DNA of 11,882 nucleotides from Limisphaerales bacterium (GTDB lineage: Bacteria; Verrucomicrobiota; Verrucomicrobiia; Limisphaerales; UBA8199): positions 1 through 11,882 of the forward strand of contig JANXQE010000633.1 in NCBI GenBank assembly GCA_025356925.1, written 5' to 3'. The translations under genes were made by a program, and so were the position numbers. Under the pieces are notes generated by a model, which saw only the letters and a list, made by a program, of their open reading frames with translations, did no database searches and was not told where the DNA came from. Every line of letters starts with the position of its first letter. Position 1 is the first letter of the stretch. This document shows, one piece after another, positions 1 through 7,745 of this stretch.

Positions 1-1
1 G

Positions 2-139
2 ATTCAAAAGCCCGCCCCAGGATGGGCCACTCTTGGGCTGACGATCTGGCTGCTGATCTTCGTCCTTTTTGGAGAAATGCTGGAACGCCGCCTGTTCTTC
101 TCCGCCGTGGTCGCTCCCAGAATGCCCGGCTCGATCTGA
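2..139 (+). CDS. C-terminal end of a DmsC/YnfH-like membrane anchor subunit (partial, cut by left edge)
   Basis: Only the last 45 residues are in the window; the reading frame is open from base 2 to a TGA at 137-139. The visible part has one hydrophobic segment (about residues 8-22 of the fragment). After it comes GEMLERRLFFSAVVAPRMPG, which matches the usual ending of DmsC-family anchors, where a glutamate-arginine pair precedes an LFF-x-AVVA-x-MPG tail. DmsC proteins sit in the inner membrane and pass electrons from quinol, through an iron-sulfur subunit, to a molybdopterin enzyme. The stop lies 20 bp before the nitrate reductase start, so the two are probably one operon and this would be the electron-entry subunit. 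In related PVC operons the anchor is often fused behind a 4Fe-4S ferredoxin domain, but that part would lie off the left edge and is not seen here. The family call rests on the short tail motif and the context. Confidence 0.7.
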   Translation: MQKPAPGWATLGLTIWLLIFVLFGEMLERRLFFSAVVAPRMPGSI

Positions 140-159
140 GCTAAACCACTTGCCTGCGC

Positions 160-2403
160 ATGAAACGATTGCTCTCCAAGGCCACCCAGGCACTCCGCCA
201 GTGGCACGGGCCCCTGACGGAGGACCTGGTCTTGCAGCCAGGCCGGTTTGGCCTCGGGCAGGTGCCCGCGCGGCTTGCTCCCGACGGCACGGCTACGACG
301 GTATGCGGCTTTTGTTCAACCGGCTGCGGTCTCACGGCTCATCTGCGCAACGGTGAGGCGATCAACCTGAGCCCGGCTACCGACTACCCCGTGAACCTCG
401 GGATGGCCTGTCCCAAAGGGTGGGAAGCCTTGGCCCCATTGCGGGCGCCGGACCGTGCGACCGCACCGCTGCGGCGAACTGCGCACGGGGAATTCGAACC
501 GATAAGTTGGGAGGACGCCATCGGCGCCTTGGTCGAGAATTTCAAACGCATTCAACAACAGCACGGGCCGGATTCACTCGCCTGGCTTGGCACTGGCCAG
601 ATTACCTGCGAAGAATTGGGGTTCCTGGGCGCGCTGGCCAAGTTCGGCATGGGGATCCGTCATGGGGACGGCAACACCCGCCAATGCATGGCCACCGCGG
701 TGACGGCCTATAAGGAGTCTTTTGGGTTTGACGCACCGCCCTACACCTACGCCGATTTCGAGCAATCGGACGTGGTCGTGCTGGTCGGCTCCAACCTGTG
801 CATCGCGCATCCCATTCTTTGGCAACGCATCATGCGCAACACGCACCGTCCGGAGATTTTGGTGGTGGACCCGCGCAAGACCGAGACGGCCATGGCCGCC
901 ACGCAACATTATCCGCTGAAACCCAAGAGCGATCTGGTCCTGCTGTATGGCGTGGCAAATATCCTGATCACTCAGGGATGGATTGACCGCGGTTATGTCG
1001 AGAATCATACCAACGGCTTTGAGGTGTTCGCGCAGTTCGTTGCGAGTTTTACACCGCGAATCGTGGGCGAGGCAACTGGCCTGTCCATTGAACAGTTGCA
1101 GCGTTTTGCCGCAACCATCCACCGCGGAGAGCGCGTTTCCTTCTGGTGGACGATGGGCGTGAATCAGGGGCACGAAGCCACCCGAACCGCCCAGGCCATC
1201 ATTAACCTCGCACTCATGACCGGCAACCTGGGCCGGCCCGGTACCGGCGCCAATTCCATTACCGGCCAGTGCAACGCGATGGGCTCGCGACTGTTCTCCA
1301 ATACCACCAACCTCTTGGGCGGGCACGATTTCTGCAACCCCGCCCACCGTGAGAAAGTCGCCCGCGTGCTCGGCCTCGCTTCTTCGTGCATCCCGCAAAG
1401 CAATTCCTGGGCTTATGACCAGATTGTGCAGGGGATTGCCGACGACAAGATCAAAGGGCTGTGGATCGTGGGAACCAACTCGGCTCATTCCTGGATCGAC
1501 CAGGATCAGTTCAGTGCGCTGTTGGGAAAACTCGAATTCCTGGTCGTCCAGGACATGTACGCCAGCACCGAGACGGCCCGACGCGCCCACTTAGTTCTGC
1601 CAGCGGCCGGCTGGGGGGAGAAGGAGGGGACGTTCATCAATTCCGAGCGGCGCTTTGGACACGTGAGGAAAGTGGCTCGGGCGCCCGGTCAGGCGCTGGC
1701 GGATTTCCACATTTTCCAGCTCATTGCGCAGGTCTGGGGCTGCAGCGATATGTTCGCCCGCTGGGACTCCCCCGAGGGGGTGTTCAACCTGTTGAAGGAG
1801 TTGACTCGTGCTCAGCCGTGTGACATCACCGGGATCGGCAATTATGCGCACTTAGATAGAGCCGGGGGCGTCCAATGGCCATTTCCTGACACCCGACCAG
1901 CTTCCACTCGGCTCGTTGGCGAGACTGAGTCGCACGTCGGATTACAGACCGAGCGGCGGCTGTTCGAGGATGGGCGCTTCTACCATCCGGACGGAAGAGC
2001 CAAATTCATTTTTGGTCCGCCAAGGCCATTGCCCGAAATACCTGACGGCCAATTTCCGTTGCTGTTGTTGACCGGGCGCGGAACGTCAGCACAATGGCAT
2101 ACCGGCAGCCGGACGGAGAAGTCAGATGTGCTGCGGAAACTGCGACCCGCCAACCTATACATTGAAATCAATCCGAGCGATGCGGCGGCGCTATTGATTC
2201 AACCCGGAGACGAGGTGCGAGTCACGTCGCGGCGTGGCACGATCACCGCCGCTGCTTTCATCACCCGGATCATTCAGGCAGGCCAGGTCTTCATCCCCAT
2301 GCATTATTCTGCTACGAACAAACTAACCCTCGCGGTGTTTGATCCGTATTCCCGCCAACCGGCTTATAAGGCCTGCGCCGTTCGTGTGCAAAAGGCTCAA
2401 TAA
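160..2403 (+). CDS. Cytoplasmic molybdopterin nitrate reductase, NasA/NarB-like catalytic subunit
   Basis: The 747-residue protein belongs to the Mo-bisMGD oxidoreductase family and most resembles assimilatory nitrate reductases, which reduce nitrate to nitrite. A 4Fe-4S site is visible as Cys49-x2-Cys52-x3-Cys56-x27-Cys84, followed by Lys86, the conserved electron-relay lysine of this family. The segment GNTRQCMATAV places Cys176 as the likely molybdenum ligand, as in NapA/NarB/NasA. The C-terminal molybdopterin dinucleotide-binding domain (about 630-745) ends with the characteristic FDPYSRQPAYK. There is no twin-arginine or other signal peptide, so it should act in the cytoplasm. Its length fits NarB; the extra C-terminal 2Fe-2S domain of some NasA proteins is missing. 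The ATG at 160 is preferred because the roughly 45-residue lead-in (MKRLLSKATQALRQWHGPLT) is familiar from PVC homologues; no Shine-Dalgarno is visible. It follows the DmsC-like anchor by 20 bp and precedes the MOSC gene by 16 bp. Nitrate as substrate is inferred from family resemblance. Confidence 0.92.
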   Translation: MKRLLSKATQALRQWHGPLTEDLVLQPGRFGLGQVPARLAPDGTATTVCGFCSTGCGLTAHLRNGEAINLSPATDYPVNLGMACPKGWEALAPLRAPDRATAPLRRTAHGEFEPISWEDAIGALVENFKRIQQQHGPDSLAWLGTGQITCEELGFLGALAKFGMGIRHGDGNTRQCMATAVTAYKESFGFDAPPYTYADFEQSDVVVLVGSNLCIAHPILWQRIMRNTHRPEILVVDPRKTETAMAATQHYPLKPKSDLVLLYGVANILITQGWIDRGYVENHTNGFEVFAQFVASFTPRIVGEATGLSIEQLQRFAATIHRGERVSFWWTMGVNQGHEATRTAQAIINLALMTGNLGRPGTGANSITGQCNAMGSRLFSNTTNLLGGHDFCNPAHREKVARVLGLASSCIPQSNSWAYDQIVQGIADDKIKGLWIVGTNSAHSWIDQDQFSALLGKLEFLVVQDMYASTETARRAHLVLPAAGWGEKEGTFINSERRFGHVRKVARAPGQALADFHIFQLIAQVWGCSDMFARWDSPEGVFNLLKELTRAQPCDITGIGNYAHLDRAGGVQWPFPDTRPASTRLVGETESHVGLQTERRLFEDGRFYHPDGRAKFIFGPPRPLPEIPDGQFPLLLLTGRGTSAQWHTGSRTEKSDVLRKLRPANLYIEINPSDAAALLIQPGDEVRVTSRRGTITAAAFITRIIQAGQVFIPMHYSATNKLTLAVFDPYSRQPAYKACAVRVQKAQ

Positions 2404-2419
2404 CCAGGTGCCTCAATCC

Positions 2420-2962
2420 ATGAGTCCTTTAGATTTAGCTGAACCTGCCTCGCCTCCCGAACAGTTCTCGGGCGCCGAGGCGCAGTTCCGAGGCCGTCAG
2501 GTTTTGCTCCAGCATCTCTACATCTCCTCGGCCCATAATTTTTTCGGTCACTTTGGACGGCCCGCAGGTCATCACCCAATCCTTGAGATGCCGCGAATTC
2601 GATGTCTCGCTGGACGAGGTGTGATCGGCGACCGTTTTCTTGATTTTAAGGGGGGCTACAAAGGACAGATTACGTTCTTCGAAAAAGAAACGTACGACGC
2701 GATCTGCAGCCACCTGGCGGTCGGTGATCGAACACCGGCTGTGTTCCGCCGAAATGTCATCACGTGGGGACTGGATTTGAACCAGTTGATCGGGGCGGAT
2801 TTCGAACTCCAGGGAGTTCGGTTCCGCGGCACCGAGGAGTGCCGGCCCTGCCTTTGGATGGACCAGGCCTTTGGTCCAGGGGCCGAAAATTTCCTCCTGG
2901 GTCGTGGCGGGCTGCGGGCGGTGATCCTGACCGACGGGGTTCTGGCGGTTGGGGACGGATGA
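2420..2962 (+). CDS. MOSC domain protein associated with the molybdoenzyme operon
   Basis: The 180-residue soluble protein has a MOSC domain over roughly residues 28-178. Recognisable blocks are GVIGDRFLDFKGGYKGQITF (68-87), a RRNV segment at 110-113, and EECRPCLWMDQA with Cys141 and Cys144, where the MOSC family has its conserved cysteine. It ends with GRGGLRAVILTDGVLAVGD. MOSC domains bind molybdenum cofactor or carry sulfur for it; in mARC-type enzymes the cysteine ligates Mo. The position 16 bp behind the nitrate reductase suggests a role in cofactor handling or an allied reduction, which is inference. The ATG at 2420 is chosen because it starts just after the upstream stop and has an AGGTG about ten bases before it. 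An in-frame start at 2339 would add 27 residues that lie entirely inside the nitrate reductase gene and look unlike protein. Confidence 0.9.
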   Translation: MSPLDLAEPASPPEQFSGAEAQFRGRQVLLQHLYISSAHNFFGHFGRPAGHHPILEMPRIRCLAGRGVIGDRFLDFKGGYKGQITFFEKETYDAICSHLAVGDRTPAVFRRNVITWGLDLNQLIGADFELQGVRFRGTEECRPCLWMDQAFGPGAENFLLGRGGLRAVILTDGVLAVGDG

Positions 2963-2998
2963 GCCAATCCCCCTCCCTGGCCAGCTCGATATTTGATT

Positions 2999-3024
2999 AT
3001 GCATTGCGGTTCGACGCGTTGCAT
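2999..3024. repeat. 26-bp imperfect inverted repeat between the MOSC and M16 genes
   Basis: The left arm ATGCATTGCG (2999-3008) and right arm CGCGTTGCAT (3015-3024) pair over ten positions with one T-T mismatch and one T-G wobble, around a six-base loop. No run of T follows on the + strand, so it is a poor intrinsic terminator. It could be an operator: weak promoter-like boxes TTGCGG (3004-3009) and TATCCT (3026-3031), 16 bp apart, overlap it and point toward the M16 gene. The boxes match consensus poorly (3/6 and 4/6) and are only a suggestion. Confidence 0.45.
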
Positions 3025-3067
3025 CTATCCTGCCTGTGAGCGCACATTCTTTTAAAGCTAACCCGCT

Positions 3068-5839
3068 ATGCGAACTAAAACGACCATCGCAGCCGTCCTG
3101 GTATCATGCAGTTCGTTTCTCTCCTTCCCCTCAAACTCTTCTGCCGAGGGAGTCAGCGATGTTAAGATCGATATTCCGTTCACAAAACACGTCCTGACGA
3201 ATGGGCTGACGCTGATTGTACACGAGGATCACAAGGCGCCGATTGTGGCGGTCAATCTTTGGTATCACGTCGCCTCAAAGAATGAAAAACCGGGCAAGAC
3301 CGGGTTTGCCCATCTCTTCGAGCATCTCATGTTCACGGGCAGCGAACATTTCAAGGGCTCGGGGGACCAAAGTGCCTTTTTTGAAGCGATGGAACGGATT
3401 GGCGCCACGGACTTGAATGGCACCACCAGCAACGATCGCACCGACTTCTTTGAAAACGTCCCCCGCAACGCGCTGGATGTCGCCTTATGGATCGAGTCCG
3501 ACCGGATGGGTCATTTGCTGGGCTCGATCGACCAGGCCCGACTCGATACGCAGCGAGGCGTAGTCCAGAACGAAAAGCGCCAGGGCGAGAATCAGCCCTA
3601 CGGTGTCACCGAGGAGTTGATCACCAAAGGCACCGCGCCGGTGGGACACCCGTATTCGTGGACCGTGATTGGTTCGATGGAAGACCTCAACGCCGCCTCG
3701 CTCGATGACGTCAAGACGTGGTTCACCAACTATTACGGCGCGGCCAACGCTGTGCTGGTTCTGGCCGGAGACATCGACCCCGACACAGCCCTCAAGAAAG
3801 CCGAGCAATATTTCGGGGAAATCCCCTCGGGACCGCCGGTTGCCAGATATCAAACCTGGATCCCCAGAATCCCCGGCACGCGCCGTGAAAAGGTTTCCGA
3901 CCGCGTCCCGCTGGCGCGGATCTATAAAGTCTGGAATATCCCACCCTACGGCGAGGCGGACAATGCTTACCTGGACCTGGTCAGTGACGTGCTGGTCTCC
4001 AGCAAGTCGTCCCGGCTCTACAAGCGCTTGGTTTATGATGACCAAATTGCCACTAGTGTTTCAGCAAGCGTTGATCCCAACGAAATCAGCGGGCAATTTC
4101 AGGTCATCGCCACTGCGCGGCCCGGCGGAGATCTGACAAAAATCGAGAAAGCCATCGATGAAGAAATCGCCCGGTTCCTGGCCGAGGGACCAACGCCGGA
4201 GGAATTGCAACGCGTCAAAGCAGGAAAAATCGCCGGATTTGTCCGGGGCATCGAGCGCATCGGCGGCTTCGGAGGCAAGTCAGACGTGCTGGCGATGAAT
4301 GAGACTTTTCGCGGCAGCCCGGATTTCTTCAAAGTGACTTTGAACTACACACGCGAAGCTACTGCGAACGACTTGCAGCGTGCGGCCAAGCAGTGGCTGA
4401 CGGACGAGGTCTATATCCTCGAAGTCCACCCGTTCCCCAATTACGAGAGCGTCGCCAGCACGGTCGACCGTTCCAGGCTCCCGACGCCGGGCGAGGACCC
4501 GGAAGTCAAGTTCCCCGAGTTCCAACGGGCCAAGCTGTCCAACGGCATGAAGATTATCCTGGCCGAGCGGCATTCGATCCCGCTGGTAAACTTCAGTCTC
4601 CAGGTCGATGCCGGGTTCGCCGCCGACCAATTCGCGATTCCTGGCACTGGGAAACTGACCCTGCAAATGGTGGATGAGGGAACCGCCCGGCGAACCGCTC
4701 TTCAAATCAGTGAAGAATTATATCTGCTCGGCGCAACTCTGACCGCAGGTTCCGACTTGGATTCTTCCAGCGTGAGTCTTTCTACGCTGACCTCGACACT
4801 CGACCCGGCGCTGGACCTGTACGCTGACGTCATCCTGAACCCGGTGTTTCCTGAAGCCGATTTTCAACGGCTGCAGAAACAACTTCTGGCCTCCATCCAA
4901 CAGGAGAAAACCCAGCCGTTCGGGATGGCGCTGCGCGTGTTTCCGAAACTCCTGTACGGCGGTGGGCATGCCTATGGCAACCCATTGACGGGCTCTGGCA
5001 CGGAGGCATCGGTTGCCAAGGTGACTCGAGCCGATTTGCAAAAATTCCACGACACCTGGTTCAAGGCGAATAACGCCACGGTCATCATTGTCGGCGACAC
5101 CACGCTGAACGAAATCACGCCCAAGCTGGAAAAACTATTCGCTCTTTGGAAGCCCGGCGAAGTCCCGGCGAAGAATCTGGCCACCGTTGAGCACCAAACG
5201 AAATCGGCTGTGTATCTGATCGACCGGCCCGGCTCGATCCAATCGGTTATCCTCGCGGGCCATGTCGGGCTCCCCAAATCCAATCCGGACGAAATTGCCA
5301 TCGAGACCATGAACCTGGTCTTGGGGGGCGCCTTCACCTCTCGGGTAAACATGAATCTGCGCGAAGACAAGCACTGGGCTTATGGAGCGGGCACGGTTGT
5401 GTTGGCGGCGCGTGGACAGGGTCCCTTTATTGCCTATGCCCCGGTCCAGTCGGACAAGACCAAGGAATCGATGATTGAATTGGACAAGGAACTCCACGCG
5501 ATCCTTGGCCAGCGCCCCATCGCCGTTGAGGAATTGAGCAAGGCGCAAAAGAACGAGACCCTGGCCCTGCCGGGCTCGTGGGAAACCATTGGGGCGGTCG
5601 GCTCTTCCATCGCTGATATGGTGGCCTTCGGCCTGCCGGATGACTATTACACTACTTATCCCGATAAGGTTCGTGCCCTGTCGGTGAACGACGTGACGAA
5701 GGCCGCCCAGACGGTGGTGCATCCTGACAAATTGGTGTGGGTGGTCGTCGGTGACCGCGCGAAAATTGAGCCCGGCATCCGCGAGCTAGGCTGGGGTGAC
5801 CTCCATTTCCTCGATGCCGACGGCGACGTCGTAAAATAG
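3068..5839 (+). CDS. Exported M16 family zinc metallopeptidase, two-domain (pitrilysin-like)
   Basis: The 923-residue protein has two M16 halves in one chain. The N-terminal half (about 33-470) carries the inverted zinc motif His82-x2-Glu85-His86 (HLFEH), with Glu169 (in GVVQNEKRQGEN) as the probable third ligand. The C-terminal half (about 485-923) has the fold but no zinc motif; the equivalent stretch is GTGKLTLQMVDEG at 526-538. It keeps Arg759 (FTSR) and Tyr772, which fit the R-Y pair that binds substrate in the partner half. Such proteins form a clam-shell chamber that degrades peptides. The N-terminus has a basic start, a hydrophobic core and a probable cleavage after SSA at residue 26. 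An LVSC at 11-14 also fits a lipobox, so a lipoprotein is possible. The product should be periplasmic. No Shine-Dalgarno precedes the ATG, which is the first start that retains the signal peptide. Its stop is one base before the next gene, implying co-transcription. The substrate is unknown. Confidence 0.95.
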   Translation: MRTKTTIAAVLVSCSSFLSFPSNSSAEGVSDVKIDIPFTKHVLTNGLTLIVHEDHKAPIVAVNLWYHVASKNEKPGKTGFAHLFEHLMFTGSEHFKGSGDQSAFFEAMERIGATDLNGTTSNDRTDFFENVPRNALDVALWIESDRMGHLLGSIDQARLDTQRGVVQNEKRQGENQPYGVTEELITKGTAPVGHPYSWTVIGSMEDLNAASLDDVKTWFTNYYGAANAVLVLAGDIDPDTALKKAEQYFGEIPSGPPVARYQTWIPRIPGTRREKVSDRVPLARIYKVWNIPPYGEADNAYLDLVSDVLVSSKSSRLYKRLVYDDQIATSVSASVDPNEISGQFQVIATARPGGDLTKIEKAIDEEIARFLAEGPTPEELQRVKAGKIAGFVRGIERIGGFGGKSDVLAMNETFRGSPDFFKVTLNYTREATANDLQRAAKQWLTDEVYILEVHPFPNYESVASTVDRSRLPTPGEDPEVKFPEFQRAKLSNGMKIILAERHSIPLVNFSLQVDAGFAADQFAIPGTGKLTLQMVDEGTARRTALQISEELYLLGATLTAGSDLDSSSVSLSTLTSTLDPALDLYADVILNPVFPEADFQRLQKQLLASIQQEKTQPFGMALRVFPKLLYGGGHAYGNPLTGSGTEASVAKVTRADLQKFHDTWFKANNATVIIVGDTTLNEITPKLEKLFALWKPGEVPAKNLATVEHQTKSAVYLIDRPGSIQSVILAGHVGLPKSNPDEIAIETMNLVLGGAFTSRVNMNLREDKHWAYGAGTVVLAARGQGPFIAYAPVQSDKTKESMIELDKELHAILGQRPIAVEELSKAQKNETLALPGSWETIGAVGSSIADMVAFGLPDDYYTTYPDKVRALSVNDVTKAAQTVVHPDKLVWVVVGDRAKIEPGIRELGWGDLHFLDADGDVVK

Positions 5840-5840
5840 T

Positions 5841-7694
5841 GTGGAACTGTCCGGTGCGATCTGGACGGGTGCCGCTTCGCTTGGCCTGATAGTGAGCAGT
5901 GCAGGAGTCCACGCTGCGGTGGATCCATCCAAAGACCCAGGCACGCTCGCCAGCGAACTCTGGCAGCCGAGGTTGCTGCCAGGTCAGCAAGGATTTGTGT
6001 TCACCCTGTATGGAGCGCCCGCTGAACTCGATCCACTGCGCCAACTGGTCGCTCTCATGCAGGAACAGAAACTCGGTAACGGCTTTGATCCGGGTCCCGC
6101 CGCGCGCGCTGTCAACAAACCGGTGTTTGATTACCTGGCGACCATTGGCTGGCCCGTCATTGCTTACCCAGGCTGCGCGGATATGCAGGTTAACGGCGGC
6201 TGTGTGCTCGCTCCCGAGGATGAGGCAGCGCTGGCGGCCCTCGACGCGGCCGGGGTCTTCAATGCGGTCCAACTCGGTGAATGGGGTTATTACTTTCACA
6301 ATCTCGCGTGTAATGAACCGTGGTGGAGAGACGTCTATGGCAAGGATTTCGATGCTCACAAGCATCTTATGAAGCCGCCCGGGCTGGCAGGCTATAGCCG
6401 TCGGCCGGCCAACCGACGCGAATGCTACGAGGTTCTTAAGGATTATTTTACCAGTCGGAACCGGGCTCTGCTCAATCGGACCATCAGCGTGACCGGACAC
6501 TCGCATTACGAGGCCTATGCCGCCGAATGGGGCGCTCGGTGCGTCGGATTGGAGGTCGGCGAGAATATCGCCTTTACTCAATCAAAGCTGGCGTTCGCCC
6601 GAGGAGCATCCCGGCAGTGGCAGCGTCCGTGGTCAGTTCAGGTCAGCCCCTGGTTCGCTGGCGCCTGCACCACCAGCGGGCCACTCCGGCAGGAAGGCGG
6701 TGGCGCCAGGGGCCTGGATGCCGGCCATTCCTTAAGCTTTTACGAACGCATGTGGTTGCATGGCTGGTTTGCCGGGGCAGCGATGGTGACGCCGGAGAAC
6801 AGTATGGCCATCTTCTTTGAGCCGGCGCCTCGATCCAGCGTGCTGACTGCCCATGGGCGTAAGGCGGTGGAGGTCTTTCGCTTCACTCGTGAACACGAAC
6901 GCGGCGTCCCCTGGACACCCGTGGCCATCGTGCTGGACCATCTGGCCGGCTATAACGCTTACATGGACAAGCCTTGGGGCATCCTCGAACCGACCGTCGG
7001 CGACCGGGAAACCCGTGACTTGTTCGATCACCAACTCTTTCCCGGCAGTGACCATATTCACACCCCACCAGACAAGACCAATCCCGAGGTGAGCTACCTG
7101 CGGCCGACACCCTACGGCGAAAGCTTCGACGTGCTACTGACGACGGCGACGCCAGAGGTGCTCTCCGCTTATCCGGTCATACTATTGGCAGGTGACATCG
7201 AATTTGACCACCGATTCCTCGATGCTTTGACTCAGGCGCTGAGGCACGGGTCCCGGGTGTTAATGGGTGTCCGCCACCAGAAAACGCTCGGAGCCGAATT
7301 TGAGTCCTTGAATCGGCGGGGATCGGTTGCGGTGCTTGCGCCTTGGATCAACCCAGAGACAGGCCGCGGCACAACAATATCGGATCAGGCGTTGGGACGG
7401 CTCACGCGGGAGTTCCTGCCGATCGAGGTTACGGGAGACCCCGTTGAGTACCAGATCAACCGGACTGCACGGGGCTGGGTAGTCGAGTTGGTCAATAATC
7501 TGGGGATCATCAAAAGGCCGGATCAGCCGGCCGTGATTGACCCGCAGGCGGTGGCACGCGTCCGGTTAAAACCCTCGAACCGGAGCCGCTCGGCCGTGGA
7601 ATGGCGTTCGGGCCAAACCCACGAAAGGCCGACGCAGCTCCAACTAACCCTGGGTCCCGGCAGCACCGAGTTTGTTGAGTTCATCGATCGATGA
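5841..7694 (+). CDS. Uncharacterised exported protein with GH42-like glycosidase layout
   Basis: The 617-residue product matches no family I can name with certainty. It begins with GTG, one base after the M16 stop; an in-frame TAA at 5832 rules out an earlier start. Residues 1-26 are hydrophobic and end VHAA, like a cleaved signal peptide, but there is no Lys or Arg before the core, which is unusual. Residues about 47-345 look like an alpha/beta barrel rich in Trp, Tyr and acidic residues, with LGEWGYYF at 145-152 and GLEVGEN at 236-242 as places where catalytic acids might lie. Residues about 357-480 (beginning VPWTPVAIVLDHLAGYN) resemble the flavodoxin-like trimerisation domain of GH42 beta-galactosidases, including VILLAGDIEFD at 446-456. 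The last 80 residues look like a beta-sandwich. A secreted carbohydrate-active enzyme is a reasonable inference from this layout, not from recognised catalytic motifs. It converges on the next gene across a 51-bp gap (7695-7745) in which no terminator with a T run was seen. Confidence 0.85.
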   Translation: MELSGAIWTGAASLGLIVSSAGVHAAVDPSKDPGTLASELWQPRLLPGQQGFVFTLYGAPAELDPLRQLVALMQEQKLGNGFDPGPAARAVNKPVFDYLATIGWPVIAYPGCADMQVNGGCVLAPEDEAALAALDAAGVFNAVQLGEWGYYFHNLACNEPWWRDVYGKDFDAHKHLMKPPGLAGYSRRPANRRECYEVLKDYFTSRNRALLNRTISVTGHSHYEAYAAEWGARCVGLEVGENIAFTQSKLAFARGASRQWQRPWSVQVSPWFAGACTTSGPLRQEGGGARGLDAGHSLSFYERMWLHGWFAGAAMVTPENSMAIFFEPAPRSSVLTAHGRKAVEVFRFTREHERGVPWTPVAIVLDHLAGYNAYMDKPWGILEPTVGDRETRDLFDHQLFPGSDHIHTPPDKTNPEVSYLRPTPYGESFDVLLTTATPEVLSAYPVILLAGDIEFDHRFLDALTQALRHGSRVLMGVRHQKTLGAEFESLNRRGSVAVLAPWINPETGRGTTISDQALGRLTREFLPIEVTGDPVEYQINRTARGWVVELVNNLGIIKRPDQPAVIDPQAVARVRLKPSNRSRSAVEWRSGQTHERPTQLQLTLGPGSTEFVEFIDR

Positions 7695-7745
7695 CGGAAG
7701 AGATGACAGCTACGCCCCGACCGCCGCATTCACGGGCGATGAGCC

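Noticed and set aside
574..1590. A 338-codon minus-strand frame inside the nitrate reductase gene
   Set aside because: No recognisable domain, and the + strand carries an uninterrupted well-conserved family protein; treated as a shadow.
2339..2419. A 27-codon upstream extension of the MOSC protein
   Set aside because: It lies wholly within the nitrate reductase gene in another frame; the ATG at 2420 follows the stop and gives the expected protein length.
5652..6581. A 309-codon minus-strand frame across the M16/glycosidase-like junction
   Set aside because: It spans the ends of two genes on the opposite strand, has no motif and no ribosome site.
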